Notes under the pieces: generated by a model
The model's database searches: none
What the model saw: the letters and a program-made list of their open reading frames with translations, nothing else
Told to the model about the DNA's origin: nothing
Part shown: in pieces, positions 49,130 through 57,532 of the stretch
Numbering within the stretch: the first letter of the stretch is position 1
Layout: the number at the start of each line of letters is the position of its first letter
Translations under genes and position numbers: made by a program
Assembly (NCBI GenBank): GCA_037139195.1
Contig: JBAXGW010000001.1
Coordinates: 1-64,000, forward strand
Reading direction: 5' to 3'
DNA length: 64,000 nucleotides
Source of the DNA: JBAXGW01 sp037139195
GTDB lineage: Bacteria > Bacteroidota > Bacteroidia > Bacteroidales > JAHJDW01

Positions 49130-49339
49130 TTGTTTATGTTTTAAGGTTTACATTTATGTTATATGGTAATTACCTCTATGGTTTTAACCGCTCTGTCTAG
49201 ATGAGCAGATAACAAAAACAAAAAAACACAAATGAAAATCTGGCAATTCACAAAACATTGGCCCTTTATGCGCGTATGAAAAATATTTTATTGCTGATAG
49301 TGATGCACAAAACAAACAAATATAAATTTTCATAATTCA

Positions 49340-49363
49340 ACCTTGATTTTTAAAAATCAAGGT
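49340..49363. repeat. 24-bp perfect palindrome, copy 1
   Basis: ACCTTGATTTTT followed directly by its reverse complement. The same palindrome recurs at 49501 and 49707. All lie in the 680-base spacer between the polymerase-like gene and the ParB-like gene. Confidence 0.95.
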
Positions 49364-49404
49364 CAAAAAAAACACAACAAACAGTTTAAACTTAAATTAC
49401 TCCC

Positions 49405-49436
49405 ACTGCATGCAGTGATTTATGCAGTAAAAACAT
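49405..49436. repeat. TGCATGCA-type palindromic unit, copy 1
   Basis: ACTGCATGCAGT is a perfect 12-base palindrome, followed by GATTTATGCAGTAAAAACAT that repeats the half site. A second unit of the same build occurs at 49608. Confidence 0.85.
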
Positions 49437-49500
49437 AAGATTAGAAATGTTTTCAGTAGGTTCAACACCTTGTATTAAGTGGAATTATATGAACTGAATA

Positions 49501-49524
49501 ACCTTGATTTTTAAAAATCAAGAT
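49501..49524. repeat. 24-bp palindrome, copy 2 (one mismatch)
   Basis: Identical to the copy at 49340 except for one G-to-A change next to the last base. It follows the first TGCATGCA unit by 64 bases. Confidence 0.95.
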
Positions 49525-49607
49525 TGGGTTAAAACAAAACAATGATAAAAATACATTTGTAAAATCTGTTATCATCACCTTAATTCTAAAATTATTTCAA
49601 AAGGTTT

Positions 49608-49642
49608 GCTGCATGCAGTAGATTATGCAGTAATAAAAACAT
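49608..49642. repeat. TGCATGCA-type palindromic unit, copy 2
   Basis: CTGCATGCAG palindrome, then GATTATGCAGTAATAAAAACAT with the same spaced half site as in copy 1. Weak similarity continues for some 25 bases (ATTTCAG words). Confidence 0.85.
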
Positions 49643-49706
49643 GAAATTCACGATGATTTCAGCAAATTTGCCACATTGAAATGTGCAGGATGAAGACAAT
49701 CGATTC

Positions 49707-49730
49707 ACCTTGATTTTTAAAAATCAAGGT
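49707..49730. repeat. 24-bp perfect palindrome, copy 3
   Basis: Exact copy of the palindrome at 49340. It lies 26 bases upstream of the -33 element of the ParB-like gene and 83 bases before its ATG. Confidence 0.95.
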
Positions 49731-49756
49731 TTGAGTAAACACAATAATTATATTGT

Positions 49757-49787
49757 TTTGCAATTCAATGTCATTTTTTTACCTTTG
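49757..49787 (+). promoter_or_regulatory. Promoter of the ParB-like gene
   Basis: TTTG at 49757-49760, a 19-base spacer and TACCTTTG at 49780-49787 match the Bacteroidota consensus TTTG-N19-TAnnTTTG exactly. The ATG follows 26 bases later. Confidence 0.8.
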
Positions 49788-49813
49788 TTATTGTAACATT
49801 AAAAACTGAAATA

Positions 49814-51331
49814 ATGGATAATAACATAAGTGTTTTAGAATTTGGTTTGTTTGGCGAATCCAAGTTGAGTCTTGACAATTTACTCGACTGCGTAGGTCCT
49901 CTCAATTCCCAATACATGGATTTCTTAATTAAAGTAAAAGAATTCGAGTTGAAAATATTCGCTAAAAACCTTTTATCCAAAGAGTTGAGCTATCCTAACA
50001 TATCACAAGACAACAAACTGCATTTTGTTAAAATAGCTGAAACCGCAACAAGAATATTAAAAACCAAAGCTGAGTTGATTCAAAAAGAAATTCAGACGAA
50101 AGAAAAAGGCATACTTAATATTATGCAGGCAGACCAGCACATGCTCATTGGAGAATCCACGTTGCCTGAACACCTGATTCAGAGAGCAAGCATTAGAAAG
50201 CTGAAAACGTTTGAAGAAATGTTAGTTAATAACTCATGTGACTTTACTATTGATGAGCTTGACGAAACCAGTATTTTGGATTTTGACAGGGAACTTGCCG
50301 ACAAGGTTAAATTCAAAGACCGAATCAAAGAAATTCCATTTTCAGAACTTAAGATTGCACCTGTATTTAGCAAAATAATAAGCACATACGAATACAATCC
50401 AGACTACACAACCGCGTCTGACATTCCTAAAAACCAAAAAGACTTTTGCCGGCTTGTCGATGATATCAGACTGAATAAGATGACTGAACCAATAATGGTT
50501 GACAAGGATTTCACTATAATAAACGGAAACAAAAGATACAGGGCTTTGCAAGTTCTAAAAGCCACAAATGAAAACATTGAAGTTCTAGTAACTGAAACCT
50601 ATGAAAACAGATTCAAACGCAATCGCAAATCAGAACTTGAACTTTACATTATATCTAACTATAAGCCCACGCTATACTGGGAGGCTTACCCATTGATCCG
50701 AAGAGCAGTGGATGATGAAAAATACAAGAACTTTTCCAGCTATAATATTAATATTAATAAAGAAGTAAACATAAAAGAAGAAGAAAAAGAAGCTCATGAT
50801 TCTCACCTAATCGTCGCGGACACATTTGGAATTTCTAAAGCGATGGTACGCGCTATCCTGAATGTTGGAGATGTTATTTCCACTTACTTCAAAGGAAATT
50901 CTAAAATGGATTATTTCAGTCAAATAAACAACGAATTTGAACCGACAAACAACGCAGGAAAGAAAGCCAAGAAACCCAAACAGATGAGCATTACAGTGGC
51001 ATCCCAACAATGTGACGCCTTCAAAAAGTTGCAAAGCAAAATGGCTAGCGGAGAAATCACTCCTGACAAATTCCAAGATTATATTAATGCCTTGTCAAAT
51101 CCAGATAGCGACACTACTCCGATTAGGCTTTTAGCATTAGCAAACAGAAGTGAAGCTAGCGAATCGAAATTAACAGAAGCCGTTGACGTTCAATATGTTT
51201 TTGCAAAAGTATTCCACAGAAGAAAAAACGGTACCGTTGCAATCAACATAGATGACATTCTTTTCGAGGACCCTGATTTTAGCGACGAAACAGAAAACGA
51301 ATCATTAAGCTCGGAGGTAAAAAATGCATAA
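49814..51331 (+). CDS. ParB-like nuclease-fold / DNA-binding protein
   Basis: The 505-residue protein has a ParB/Srx-type core around residues 170-265, with MTEPIMVDKDFTIINGNKRYRALQVL (the GxKRYRA phosphate-binding box). An HTH-like segment follows at about 330-350 (HLIVADTFGISKAMVRAILNVGD). N- and C-terminal parts are helical and unrecognised; the C-terminus is acidic. It overlaps the methyltransferase start by eight bases. With the palindrome array upstream it may be a partition or copy-control factor acting on those sites; this is inference. Confidence 0.78.
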   Translation: MDNNISVLEFGLFGESKLSLDNLLDCVGPLNSQYMDFLIKVKEFELKIFAKNLLSKELSYPNISQDNKLHFVKIAETATRILKTKAELIQKEIQTKEKGILNIMQADQHMLIGESTLPEHLIQRASIRKLKTFEEMLVNNSCDFTIDELDETSILDFDRELADKVKFKDRIKEIPFSELKIAPVFSKIISTYEYNPDYTTASDIPKNQKDFCRLVDDIRLNKMTEPIMVDKDFTIINGNKRYRALQVLKATNENIEVLVTETYENRFKRNRKSELELYIISNYKPTLYWEAYPLIRRAVDDEKYKNFSSYNININKEVNIKEEEKEAHDSHLIVADTFGISKAMVRAILNVGDVISTYFKGNSKMDYFSQINNEFEPTNNAGKKAKKPKQMSITVASQQCDAFKKLQSKMASGEITPDKFQDYINALSNPDSDTTPIRLLALANRSEASESKLTEAVDVQYVFAKVFHRRKNGTVAINIDDILFEDPDFSDETENESLSSEVKNA

Positions 51332-52460
51332 TAACAAATTCACACAAATGTCATTCTTCTCTGGATGCGGTGGGTCTTCTACCGGATTCCACATGGCTGA
51401 GGATTTCATTGAAGTATTAGCCTATGAAAATAACGAACACGCAATCAGAAGTTTTCACCTCAACTACCCGAATGTTCCTGTTACAAACCTGATTGGGATT
51501 GACAAAGTGTTCAAGAATGGCAAAGGCAAGAAGAATGAACTTGACCAGATACATTCCGACTTGAATGGTGAAGATGTTATTGTTAAAGCCAATACCTGGT
51601 ATAAGATGATGAACAATGACGAATTATTAAACATGAAAATCAGAGACCTTGATGTGCTCGCCGCGTCTCCTCCTTGTCAGGATTTCAGCATGGCAAATAC
51701 AGAAAGAAACTTCAAAATGAATTCTCACAAAAACAACCTATTCTTAGAAACCATCAGACTGATCGACGAAATCAAACCGAAGGTTGCCGTCATTGAAAAC
51801 GTTCCAGGAATGATGAGAGGAAAGATGAAATCAATTTTTTTGCAAATTCTTTGCAAGATGGCTAAAACGGAATACAAGTTCTCTTACAAAATTCTTAATG
51901 CCACCAAATACGGAGTCCCTCAAAGCAGAGACCGGATAATATTTATAGGCGTGAGAAAAGACATTGCAAAAACATTGATTAGAAAAGAATCATTCGACGC
52001 GTCATGGTGGCCTGAGGAACAGAAATTCGAGATAAAGAAAATTTGCCTCAAGAGTATAGTTCCTAGAGCGTTCTATTACAGTTCCGGACAGTTTGACGAT
52101 TGCTTAATTCCAGCAAGCGAAGTAGTCGGAACTATAACAAGGACCGCTTCCATGAAATTTTACGACGAGAAATTTTGTGACTTCGATCCAAACATTGAGG
52201 AGGTAAAAAAACTTTTCGGATTTCCTGTCAATTATAAATTGTATGACTCCGAGAAACAGGGCAAAGAGGATCCGGCAACTGGAAAACCATATATTGACCC
52301 GAATTCAGATGCAGCCAATCCTCAGGAATACAACAGAGGCCTGAAGTATGAAAGACTTGGAAATTCGGTAGCTCCTCCTCTCATGAAAGCTATTGCAATT
52401 TCAATAAAAGAAAAAATACTCAAACCATATTACACATCAATTTCTGAAAATATCGAATAA
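51324..52460 (+). CDS. C5 cytosine DNA methyltransferase
   Basis: The 378-residue enzyme has the motifs of the family: I FFSGCGGSSTGF (11-22), IV SPPCQDFS with catalytic C118, VI ENVPGM (158-163), VIII QSRDRIIFIGVR (200-211), and X GNSVAPPL near residue 345-352. The target-recognition region lies between VIII and X. No restriction endonuclease gene is seen next to it, so it is probably an orphan methylase of the element, for protection against host restriction or for replication control. Translation is coupled to the ParB-like gene. Confidence 0.95.
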   Translation: MHNNKFTQMSFFSGCGGSSTGFHMAEDFIEVLAYENNEHAIRSFHLNYPNVPVTNLIGIDKVFKNGKGKKNELDQIHSDLNGEDVIVKANTWYKMMNNDELLNMKIRDLDVLAASPPCQDFSMANTERNFKMNSHKNNLFLETIRLIDEIKPKVAVIENVPGMMRGKMKSIFLQILCKMAKTEYKFSYKILNATKYGVPQSRDRIIFIGVRKDIAKTLIRKESFDASWWPEEQKFEIKKICLKSIVPRAFYYSSGQFDDCLIPASEVVGTITRTASMKFYDEKFCDFDPNIEEVKKLFGFPVNYKLYDSEKQGKEDPATGKPYIDPNSDAANPQEYNRGLKYERLGNSVAPPLMKAIAISIKEKILKPYYTSISENIE

Positions 52461-52475
52461 CTTAAATACTCAAAC

Positions 52476-53129
52476 ATGAATAACACAACGGCCAATTGGT
52501 CAGAAATAACAAATAAAATATTTCCTGCTGGAATACCTGAAAAACACGAATGGACTGACATCAGCGAAATAGTCAAGACGCTTAATATCATTGGCACTTA
52601 TCCAAATTCTAACTTCTTGTTTTACCCGACAGGAGGAGAATCAAACATTAAAGGAGCCATGGTTTCTGCCGAAGAGGGCTGCATTGAAATAGACACAAGC
52701 CTCAACGCCAAAAACAAATCAGTTGACTTGTTAAAACCTGTTCGCCTGATATTCCACTCATTTGAGAACAATGACACTCTGAGCTATTTCAGAATTGAAA
52801 CTGACGAGATTCAACCGACAGACCTCTATGAAAAAGATGATGATAACGGGGATGAAAATGATGATATTCCTTACTATGAAGAAGTTTGCGAATTGTCTGC
52901 ATGCAACTACATTCACATTGACTATTTAAAAGAAAACTGGTACCGAGGCGAAAAACTACCGAAAACTGCCAGAACGGTGGCAAGGCATTTCAAAGGAAGT
53001 TTCGTCATTTTCTGTGAGGCCTCTAAGTTCGCGAAATTGAAACAGACATTTGATATAACGTTCAGCATTTTGAGTGATGAGGAATTTTACGAATTTATAA
53101 AATCTAAAACAGTTCCTGCCACGCTCTGA
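52476..53129 (+). CDS. Protein of unknown function in the mobile element
   Basis: The 217-residue protein starts 15 bases after the methylase stop, so it is in the same operon. It has an acidic stretch (EKDDDNGDENDD near residue 120) and no recognised motif. Its last 26 bases overlap the 3' end of a convergent small gene. A role linked to the methylase is possible but only by position. Confidence 0.7.
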   Translation: MNNTTANWSEITNKIFPAGIPEKHEWTDISEIVKTLNIIGTYPNSNFLFYPTGGESNIKGAMVSAEEGCIEIDTSLNAKNKSVDLLKPVRLIFHSFENNDTLSYFRIETDEIQPTDLYEKDDDNGDENDDIPYYEEVCELSACNYIHIDYLKENWYRGEKLPKTARTVARHFKGSFVIFCEASKFAKLKQTFDITFSILSDEEFYEFIKSKTVPATL

Positions 53130-53292
53130 AATCCATGAACTCTTTAAGGTTCTTCACGTAGCTCTTCTGTTTCAGACTGGATTTTTCCTGTTCCTGTTTC
53201 ACCTTGAGGTTGGCCATGTCTCGGTGGTATTTGGCAATCAGGGCGTCGCGCTCCTTCTTGTGCTTCTCATTAAGATATTCCATGTTATCCAT
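53104..53292 (-). CDS. Small coiled-coil protein
   Basis: The 62-residue product is a charged helix (EKHKKERDALIAKYHRDMANLKVKQEQEKSSLKQK) with heptad spacing. The frame has element-like codon use and an AT-rich upstream region. It overlaps the preceding gene tail to tail. Function unknown. Confidence 0.5.
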   Translation of the reverse strand: MDNMEYLNEKHKKERDALIAKYHRDMANLKVKQEQEKSSLKQKSYVKNLKEFMDFRAWQELF

Positions 53293-53412
53293 AATCTGTT
53301 TTTATTTTATTTATTCTTGGGAATGCGAAAAAGAAGACATAAAGCCTTTTGCATGTTTAAGGCTTATAAACCCTAGACCGGGCAGTGACGTTGAATAAAG
53401 AGGGCATAAAGG

Positions 53413-53504
53413 CTCCTGTGGAGCGTTTCGGACGGTCGAGATGAGTTATTTTAATTCGGGAATGAAAATACCTGCGTTGATGTTACAGATTCGATATGTG
53501 TGAC
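53413..53504. repeat. 92-bp direct repeat, copy A
   Basis: It starts with a small hairpin CTCC-TGT-GGAG and ends GATATGTGTGAC. Copy B at 55480-55571 has the same length and about 83 per cent identity by hand alignment. The two copies enclose three cargo genes. Confidence 0.85.
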
Positions 53505-53615
53505 GGATTGAGACCATAAACTTTGATTTGTTTCTATCGCAGCGAATTATTCCCACGATCGGTATTGTTTAGTATAAAAAAATGAATTAATATCGGTTAC
53601 ATATAAAAAATATAT

Positions 53616-53623
53616 TACATTTG
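53616..53623 (+). promoter_or_regulatory. -7 element for the cargo genes
   Basis: TACATTTG fits TAnnTTTG, 112 bases before the DUF4365-type gene. The spacer 53293-53735 otherwise holds copy A of the 92-bp repeat and nothing else I can support. Confidence 0.45.
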
Positions 53624-53735
53624 AACAGTGAAAAAGGAATGACATCTTTCGGGCTCACAAACTATTTACTAGCAAGATTGATGATTCCCAGACTAAGATA
53701 CTGTTTAAATTTAAAAATAGACTTTATTTACAAAA

Positions 53736-54269
53736 ATGCCTTTAAAGAAAAAGAAGAAAAAAGCGAATCGTAAAAGGAGAACAAGGACTCATATCATCGC
53801 TGATCTTAGTGCAAATCATGTTGAACGACATGCTCTAATTAATGGTTATTCAGTTGAGTCTATAGTAAAAGATTACGGTTATGACCTTAATGTATATACA
53901 TATAACTCCAATGGTGAATTTGAGAATGGCTCAATATTTATACAATTAAAGGCTACAGACAGACCAAAACATGATGCAAAGAAAACTGCACTGACATTTT
54001 CTGCTGATAAGAGGGATTTAAGGACATGGTTTGATGAACCCTATCCAGTAATATTAGTAATATATGACGCTAAGAATGAAATAGGTTATTGGTTGTATGT
54101 TCAACAGTATTTAAGGTCTTTAAAAGGTTTTGATCTAAATAAAATTGGAGATTCTTTCACCTTGAAAATTCCTAAAACAAATATCGTTGATACAACAGCA
54201 TTTATTACAATGAGAAATTATAAAATAAATATTTTAAAAGAAATAAACAGTGTCATTACTTACAGTTAA
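53736..54269 (+). CDS. DUF4365-type, nuclease-like protein
   Basis: The 177-residue protein has a very basic N-terminus and the DUF4365 pattern: GYSVESIVKDYGYDLNVYT, then a strand with IFIQLKATD, and later DEPYPVILVIYD. The spacing Asp ... Gln-x-Lys resembles the PD-(D/E)xK nuclease core. DUF4365 is often seen in defence-related or toxin contexts. Its end overlaps the next gene by 20 bases. Confidence 0.75.
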   Translation: MPLKKKKKKANRKRRTRTHIIADLSANHVERHALINGYSVESIVKDYGYDLNVYTYNSNGEFENGSIFIQLKATDRPKHDAKKTALTFSADKRDLRTWFDEPYPVILVIYDAKNEIGYWLYVQQYLRSLKGFDLNKIGDSFTLKIPKTNIVDTTAFITMRNYKINILKEINSVITYS

Positions 54270-54516
54270 GAAAATAAATCAAGGGCAATTATTAAAATTA
54301 TTAATAACTATCGGATATATTAATGTCCGCGCAAATGGTGTGCATTTAATATTCAAGCATGACAAGACTAAATCTCTTATTGTATTAAGACATAGACGCA
54401 AAAATGAAATAATACCAAATTTTATTGTAGCATCTGTATATCGCAATATTATTGACAATAAAATAATGACTAACGAGGAGTTATATTTAGAATTAGTTAA
54501 GATATTAGATAAATAA
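54250..54516 (+). CDS. HicA-like small protein with GTG start
   Basis: The 88-residue ORF starts with GTG inside the end of the DUF4365-type gene, and no ATG is available further in. The pattern LLKLLITIGYINVRANGVHLIFKH resembles the HicA/YcfA double-stranded RNA-binding fold, where the usual GSHH is replaced by GVHL, so the catalytic His may be shifted or lost. No HicB antitoxin is next to it. Confidence 0.55.
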   Translation: MSLLTVKKINQGQLLKLLITIGYINVRANGVHLIFKHDKTKSLIVLRHRRKNEIIPNFIVASVYRNIIDNKIMTNEELYLELVKILDK

Positions 54517-54623
54517 AAACAGCAACGGGGTATTGCGGAAAAATAAACGCCTGCGGTTAGCAGCAGATCATTATTTGCAAGACTTGAAAATTATTAAAAT
54601 TCAATACTATTAAAAAAAACAAA
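54517..54623. other. Intergenic spacer with GTTAGCA word
   Basis: The spacer carries AACAGCAACGGGGTATTGCG and CGGTTAGCAGC. A similar CGTTAGCA word stands at about 43854, before the first recombinase. I note the likeness to recombination-cassette borders but cannot support that identification. Confidence 0.25.
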
Positions 54624-55388
54624 ATGAAAATAATTTTTGATTCAAATGTATGGAGAATAATATGTATTCCATCGGACTTTCCAAATGATCATTGTATCGG
54701 TGACTTTATAAAAATAAGACAGGCAATTGTAGACAAAATAATTGACCCATATATTTCAGAAACTGTATTTACAATTGAAGCGATTAAAAGAGTTGACCGA
54801 CAAGAATATTTTGGTTCAAGCAAAGCAAAAATTAAAATGACAGAAAATGCAAATAATAATAATTTGAGCATTGAAATTGGACCAGACGAAGGAATTAGTT
54901 TTGATGAAAATCCTACATTAAAAAAATATTTTGATGAAGCCGTTAAACTTGGCTTTAAAATAACTAGACTCCCCAGAATTGGCGGAATTGTAAACAATGA
55001 AGTTGAACCATTTAGATTTCAACAAGCCGGAAAAGATTTAGAAGATTATCATAAAATAGTTTTTGAAGTTGGAGATAAAATTAAAAGCTACGGAGCTGGT
55101 TATTCTCAAATTACTGCAATAGGTGAACAATATGACCCTATTTGGCATAAAGGAATAAAAAAGGCGCCAGAAATTGAAAATACAAAAATAGCTAAGGCAG
55201 CTGCAGAATGGGCTGATGGTGATTCAGTTGCCATTTCAATAGCATTAGGTTGTGACTTTTTTTGCACAAGAGATCAAGCAAAGGGTGCAGGAAATACATC
55301 AATATTAAGTGTGGCAAATCTTGTTTGGTTAAATTCTGAATATGGTTTTAAAACAATTTTGCCCGAAGATTTATCTAAACTTGTTTAA
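54624..55388 (+). CDS. PIN-like domain protein
   Basis: The 254-residue protein opens with a PIN-type strand IIFDSNVWR (D6) and closes with DGDSVAISIALGCDFFCTRDQAKGAG, which supplies the later acidic residues of the PIN RNase site. The middle 130 residues are an insert. It could be a toxin-like or defence RNase; no antitoxin gene is adjacent. A perfect terminator follows. Confidence 0.7.
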   Translation: MKIIFDSNVWRIICIPSDFPNDHCIGDFIKIRQAIVDKIIDPYISETVFTIEAIKRVDRQEYFGSSKAKIKMTENANNNNLSIEIGPDEGISFDENPTLKKYFDEAVKLGFKITRLPRIGGIVNNEVEPFRFQQAGKDLEDYHKIVFEVGDKIKSYGAGYSQITAIGEQYDPIWHKGIKKAPEIENTKIAKAAAEWADGDSVAISIALGCDFFCTRDQAKGAGNTSILSVANLVWLNSEYGFKTILPEDLSKLV

Positions 55389-55424
55389 TAAAAAAACAGC
55401 CACTAACATTAAGACGAAAAGCTA

Positions 55425-55461
55425 AAAAGCCCAATTAAAGCAGTGCCTTAATTGGGCTTTT
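55425..55461 (+). terminator. Intrinsic terminator after the PIN-like gene
   Basis: AAAAGCCCAATTAA (55425-55438) pairs perfectly with TTAATTGGGCTTTT (55448-55461). Outer words TAAGAC (about 55410) and GTCTTA (about 55464) extend the fold. Confidence 0.92.
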
Positions 55462-55479
55462 CAGTCTTATTGGCATTCA

Positions 55480-55571
55480 CTCCTACGGAGCGTTTCTGAT
55501 GACCGAGATGTGTTATTTTAATTAGGGAATGAAAACACCTGCGCTGAGGTGAAGGACGCGATATGTGTGAC
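55480..55571. repeat. 92-bp direct repeat, copy B
   Basis: Right-hand partner of the repeat at 53413. The starting hairpin is kept as CTCC-TAC-GGAG and the block TTATTTTAATT-AGGGAATGAAAA is almost identical. It lies between the terminator and the 3' end of the kinase gene. Confidence 0.85.
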
Positions 55572-55585
55572 TATATGAACCCAAA

Positions 55586-56878
55586 CTACTTTTTGAAAAT
55601 AACACTATCTATTCGCGATTCGCTATAGTTACTGTGTTTTGCATATAAATCAGACAGCTTAACTTGAACAAAAGAACCTAATTCATATTTATTCATGACT
55701 TTTTGAAGTTGCAATACTGTTTCTTTAATACACTTCTCTTTAATATCTATTATTTCAAGCTTACGAGACCTATTACTTGGATTCTTGTCAAATTCTGCAA
55801 CTTGCTTAATAAATGTTCGATATAAATTATCTCCCAATTGACAGCATACAATAGAATCTTTGCGTGCAAGTGATGTATTAATCAATTTACTTTGTGCAGT
55901 CTTCAATGAGTCCAACTGGTTCTTGCTATTGCTCATTACGTCCGTAATTTGGAGAACATTTTTGTCAGTATTAATATTAGTTGCTGTAATATTGTTTTTC
56001 TGCGGAGATGTTTCAATATGTTTATTAAAATGAAAGAACAAATAACTTGATATTGCAAATAACCCAATAACCAAAAGAACAAGCAAATGCCATGTTTTCA
56101 ATGCATTCTTTTTATCTAATGCAGAAAATACCTCATCAACGGAATTAATTCGATCTGACTGTATTGATTCGATACATTTTGAAATAATTTGACGATACTG
56201 CTTTGGCAATTTCTTAATTCCTGTAGTTTCAATTGAACCAGTTGAAATTTCCAACGCAATCAATCCGAAAGAATACAAATCACTTCTTGCGTCCGATTTT
56301 TCAGGATGTTCAATTTGTTCTGGCGAACTGTATTTTCTCGTTCCAGTTGACAGGGCAATATAAGTATCAGAACCAGATAAACCGAAATCAATCAACTTAA
56401 CATTGTTGCCCTTGAATGTTATTATTATATTTTCCGGTTTTAAGTCTAGGTGAAATATTTGTTGTTTATGCAGGTAGTTCAGGGCATCTAGTAACTGACG
56501 AAATATTTTTTCAATCAGAGCTCTATCTTTTATTCCACGCGGATTCTTCTGCAATAGGCTGCGAAGTGTTTCGCCGTTAACATATTCAGCCAGTAGATAC
56601 AACCCATTCTGGTCGGTACCTTTGTTGAGGTACTTAACAATGTGCGGGTGGTCGAGATTAAAGCCTATGTTGAATTCTTTCTCTAACGCATTTACATAAC
56701 TCGGATGTTCTCTGAATTCATGTCTGATTCGCTTTAGCAACAGCCATTTGTCGTTTATGCGAACTTTATAAACCAAACTGTTATTACTTTGAAATGGCAA
56801 AAGTTCTGCATTCGTAGCATTTGCAGGTACTACCGTATTAATTTCAACATTCTCAAAACTAGAACTCTCGAACTCCAT
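55586..56878 (-). CDS. Membrane-anchored Ser/Thr protein kinase
   Basis: The 430-residue protein has a Hanks-type kinase domain (about 25-255): Lys K49 in WLLLKRI, catalytic loop HLDLKPEN (143-150), DFG at 164-166 and YSSPEQ. The Arg before the catalytic Asp is Leu here (non-RD type). A membrane helix lies at 264-284, followed by a 145-residue outer domain with coiled-coil character. It is paired with the HTH-like gene three bases upstream. The signal it senses is unknown. Confidence 0.9.
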   Translation of the reverse strand: MEFESSSFENVEINTVVPANATNAELLPFQSNNSLVYKVRINDKWLLLKRIRHEFREHPSYVNALEKEFNIGFNLDHPHIVKYLNKGTDQNGLYLLAEYVNGETLRSLLQKNPRGIKDRALIEKIFRQLLDALNYLHKQQIFHLDLKPENIIITFKGNNVKLIDFGLSGSDTYIALSTGTRKYSSPEQIEHPEKSDARSDLYSFGLIALEISTGSIETTGIKKLPKQYRQIISKCIESIQSDRINSVDEVFSALDKKNALKTWHLLVLLVIGLFAISSYLFFHFNKHIETSPQKNNITATNINTDKNVLQITDVMSNSKNQLDSLKTAQSKLINTSLARKDSIVCCQLGDNLYRTFIKQVAEFDKNPSNRSRKLEIIDIKEKCIKETVLQLQKVMNKYELGSFVQVKLSDLYAKHSNYSESRIDSVIFKK

Positions 56879-56881
56879 TTG

Positions 56882-57439
56882 CTAATTTGCTTTTGTAACT
56901 ACAATATTTGTTATACCACTTACTTTGCCAGCTTTTAGTTGACCTAAATCTTTTTCATTTCTAACTACAGAATTTATTAAAAGTGGATAATGCTTAACAA
57001 TATGCAGAACTTTTATTTTGTCTGATTTTAGGAGTTTACTGTTTTGCGACACCTCAACTTCAAAAATAAAATCCCCCAAGTATCGCATAGTTACTTCTCG
57101 ATTAGGTTCATAAGAAAAACAGACTATATCATTAACATCAAGCATTGAAACATCAACTTGTTCTATATTCAGAAATTCAGAATTGTTTGTATTAGAAAAC
57201 TTCTCGATGTACAAATCCCAGTTTTCATAACCAAGGTATTTTGCAAGAACGTCAAGCGTAAACAAGCGCGGTTCCTTTGTCCCTTTTACAAATCCAAGTA
57301 TTCGTTTAAGTGTTGAGGTGCTCACACGTTCCTTCGTAACCATAGATATATGACCAGACAATGCTTCGCAGTCTGTTGGATAACGGATTTCTTGACCAAA
57401 CTTGTTTTCTATTTCCTTTAACGTGATTTTCGACAGCAT
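56882..57439 (-). CDS. HTH-like regulatory partner of the kinase
   Basis: The 185-residue protein starts with a helical segment typical of Bacteroidota kinase-linked proteins (DCEALSGHISMVTKERVSTSTLKRILGF), which looks like a DNA-binding helix bundle. The rest is beta-rich and ends in a small domain. TATTTTTG on the minus strand (57459-57466) fits a -7 element. It is a likely substrate or regulator of the kinase; this is inference from the three-base spacing. Confidence 0.65.
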   Translation of the reverse strand: MLSKITLKEIENKFGQEIRYPTDCEALSGHISMVTKERVSTSTLKRILGFVKGTKEPRLFTLDVLAKYLGYENWDLYIEKFSNTNNSEFLNIEQVDVSMLDVNDIVCFSYEPNREVTMRYLGDFIFEVEVSQNSKLLKSDKIKVLHIVKHYPLLINSVVRNEKDLGQLKAGKVSGITNIVVTKAN

Positions 57440-57500
57440 ATCATAGTTTTATATGCGACAAAAATAGTTAAAATAGATGATAAAATCTGTAATTGAATGG

Positions 57501-57527
57501 AATGAACCAAATGAACGAAATGAACAA
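57501..57527. repeat. Three 9-bp tandem repeats
   Basis: AATGAACCA, AATGAACGA and AATGAACAA follow one another, 62 bases upstream of the HTH-like kinase partner and just after the stop of the XRE gene. They could be an operator array. Confidence 0.6.
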
Positions 57528-57532
57528 AAGAA

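Larger units (their letters stand above)
43800..53400. mobile_element. Integrative mobile element (approximate limits)
   Basis: The segment is set off by visibly higher GC, a different codon style, two tyrosine recombinases, a polymerase-like replication protein, a ParB-like protein, a DNA methyltransferase and two kinds of non-coding iterated repeats. I saw no transfer (tra/mob) genes, so it is better called an integrative, possibly self-replicating element than a conjugative one. The ends are not defined: I looked for a second copy of the tRNA-Val 3' end (GTCCAATACGACTCA) on the right side and did not find it. The cargo to about 55.6 kb, and perhaps the kinase pair, may belong to it too. 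Confidence 0.6.

Noticed and set aside
51324..53129. Complete restriction-modification system
   Set aside because: The gene after the methylase shows no nuclease motif, so only the methyltransferase can be supported.
55398..55474. Long imperfect hairpin around the terminator as an integron attC site
   Set aside because: The conserved core words of attC sites are not present; a terminator with extended stem explains it better.
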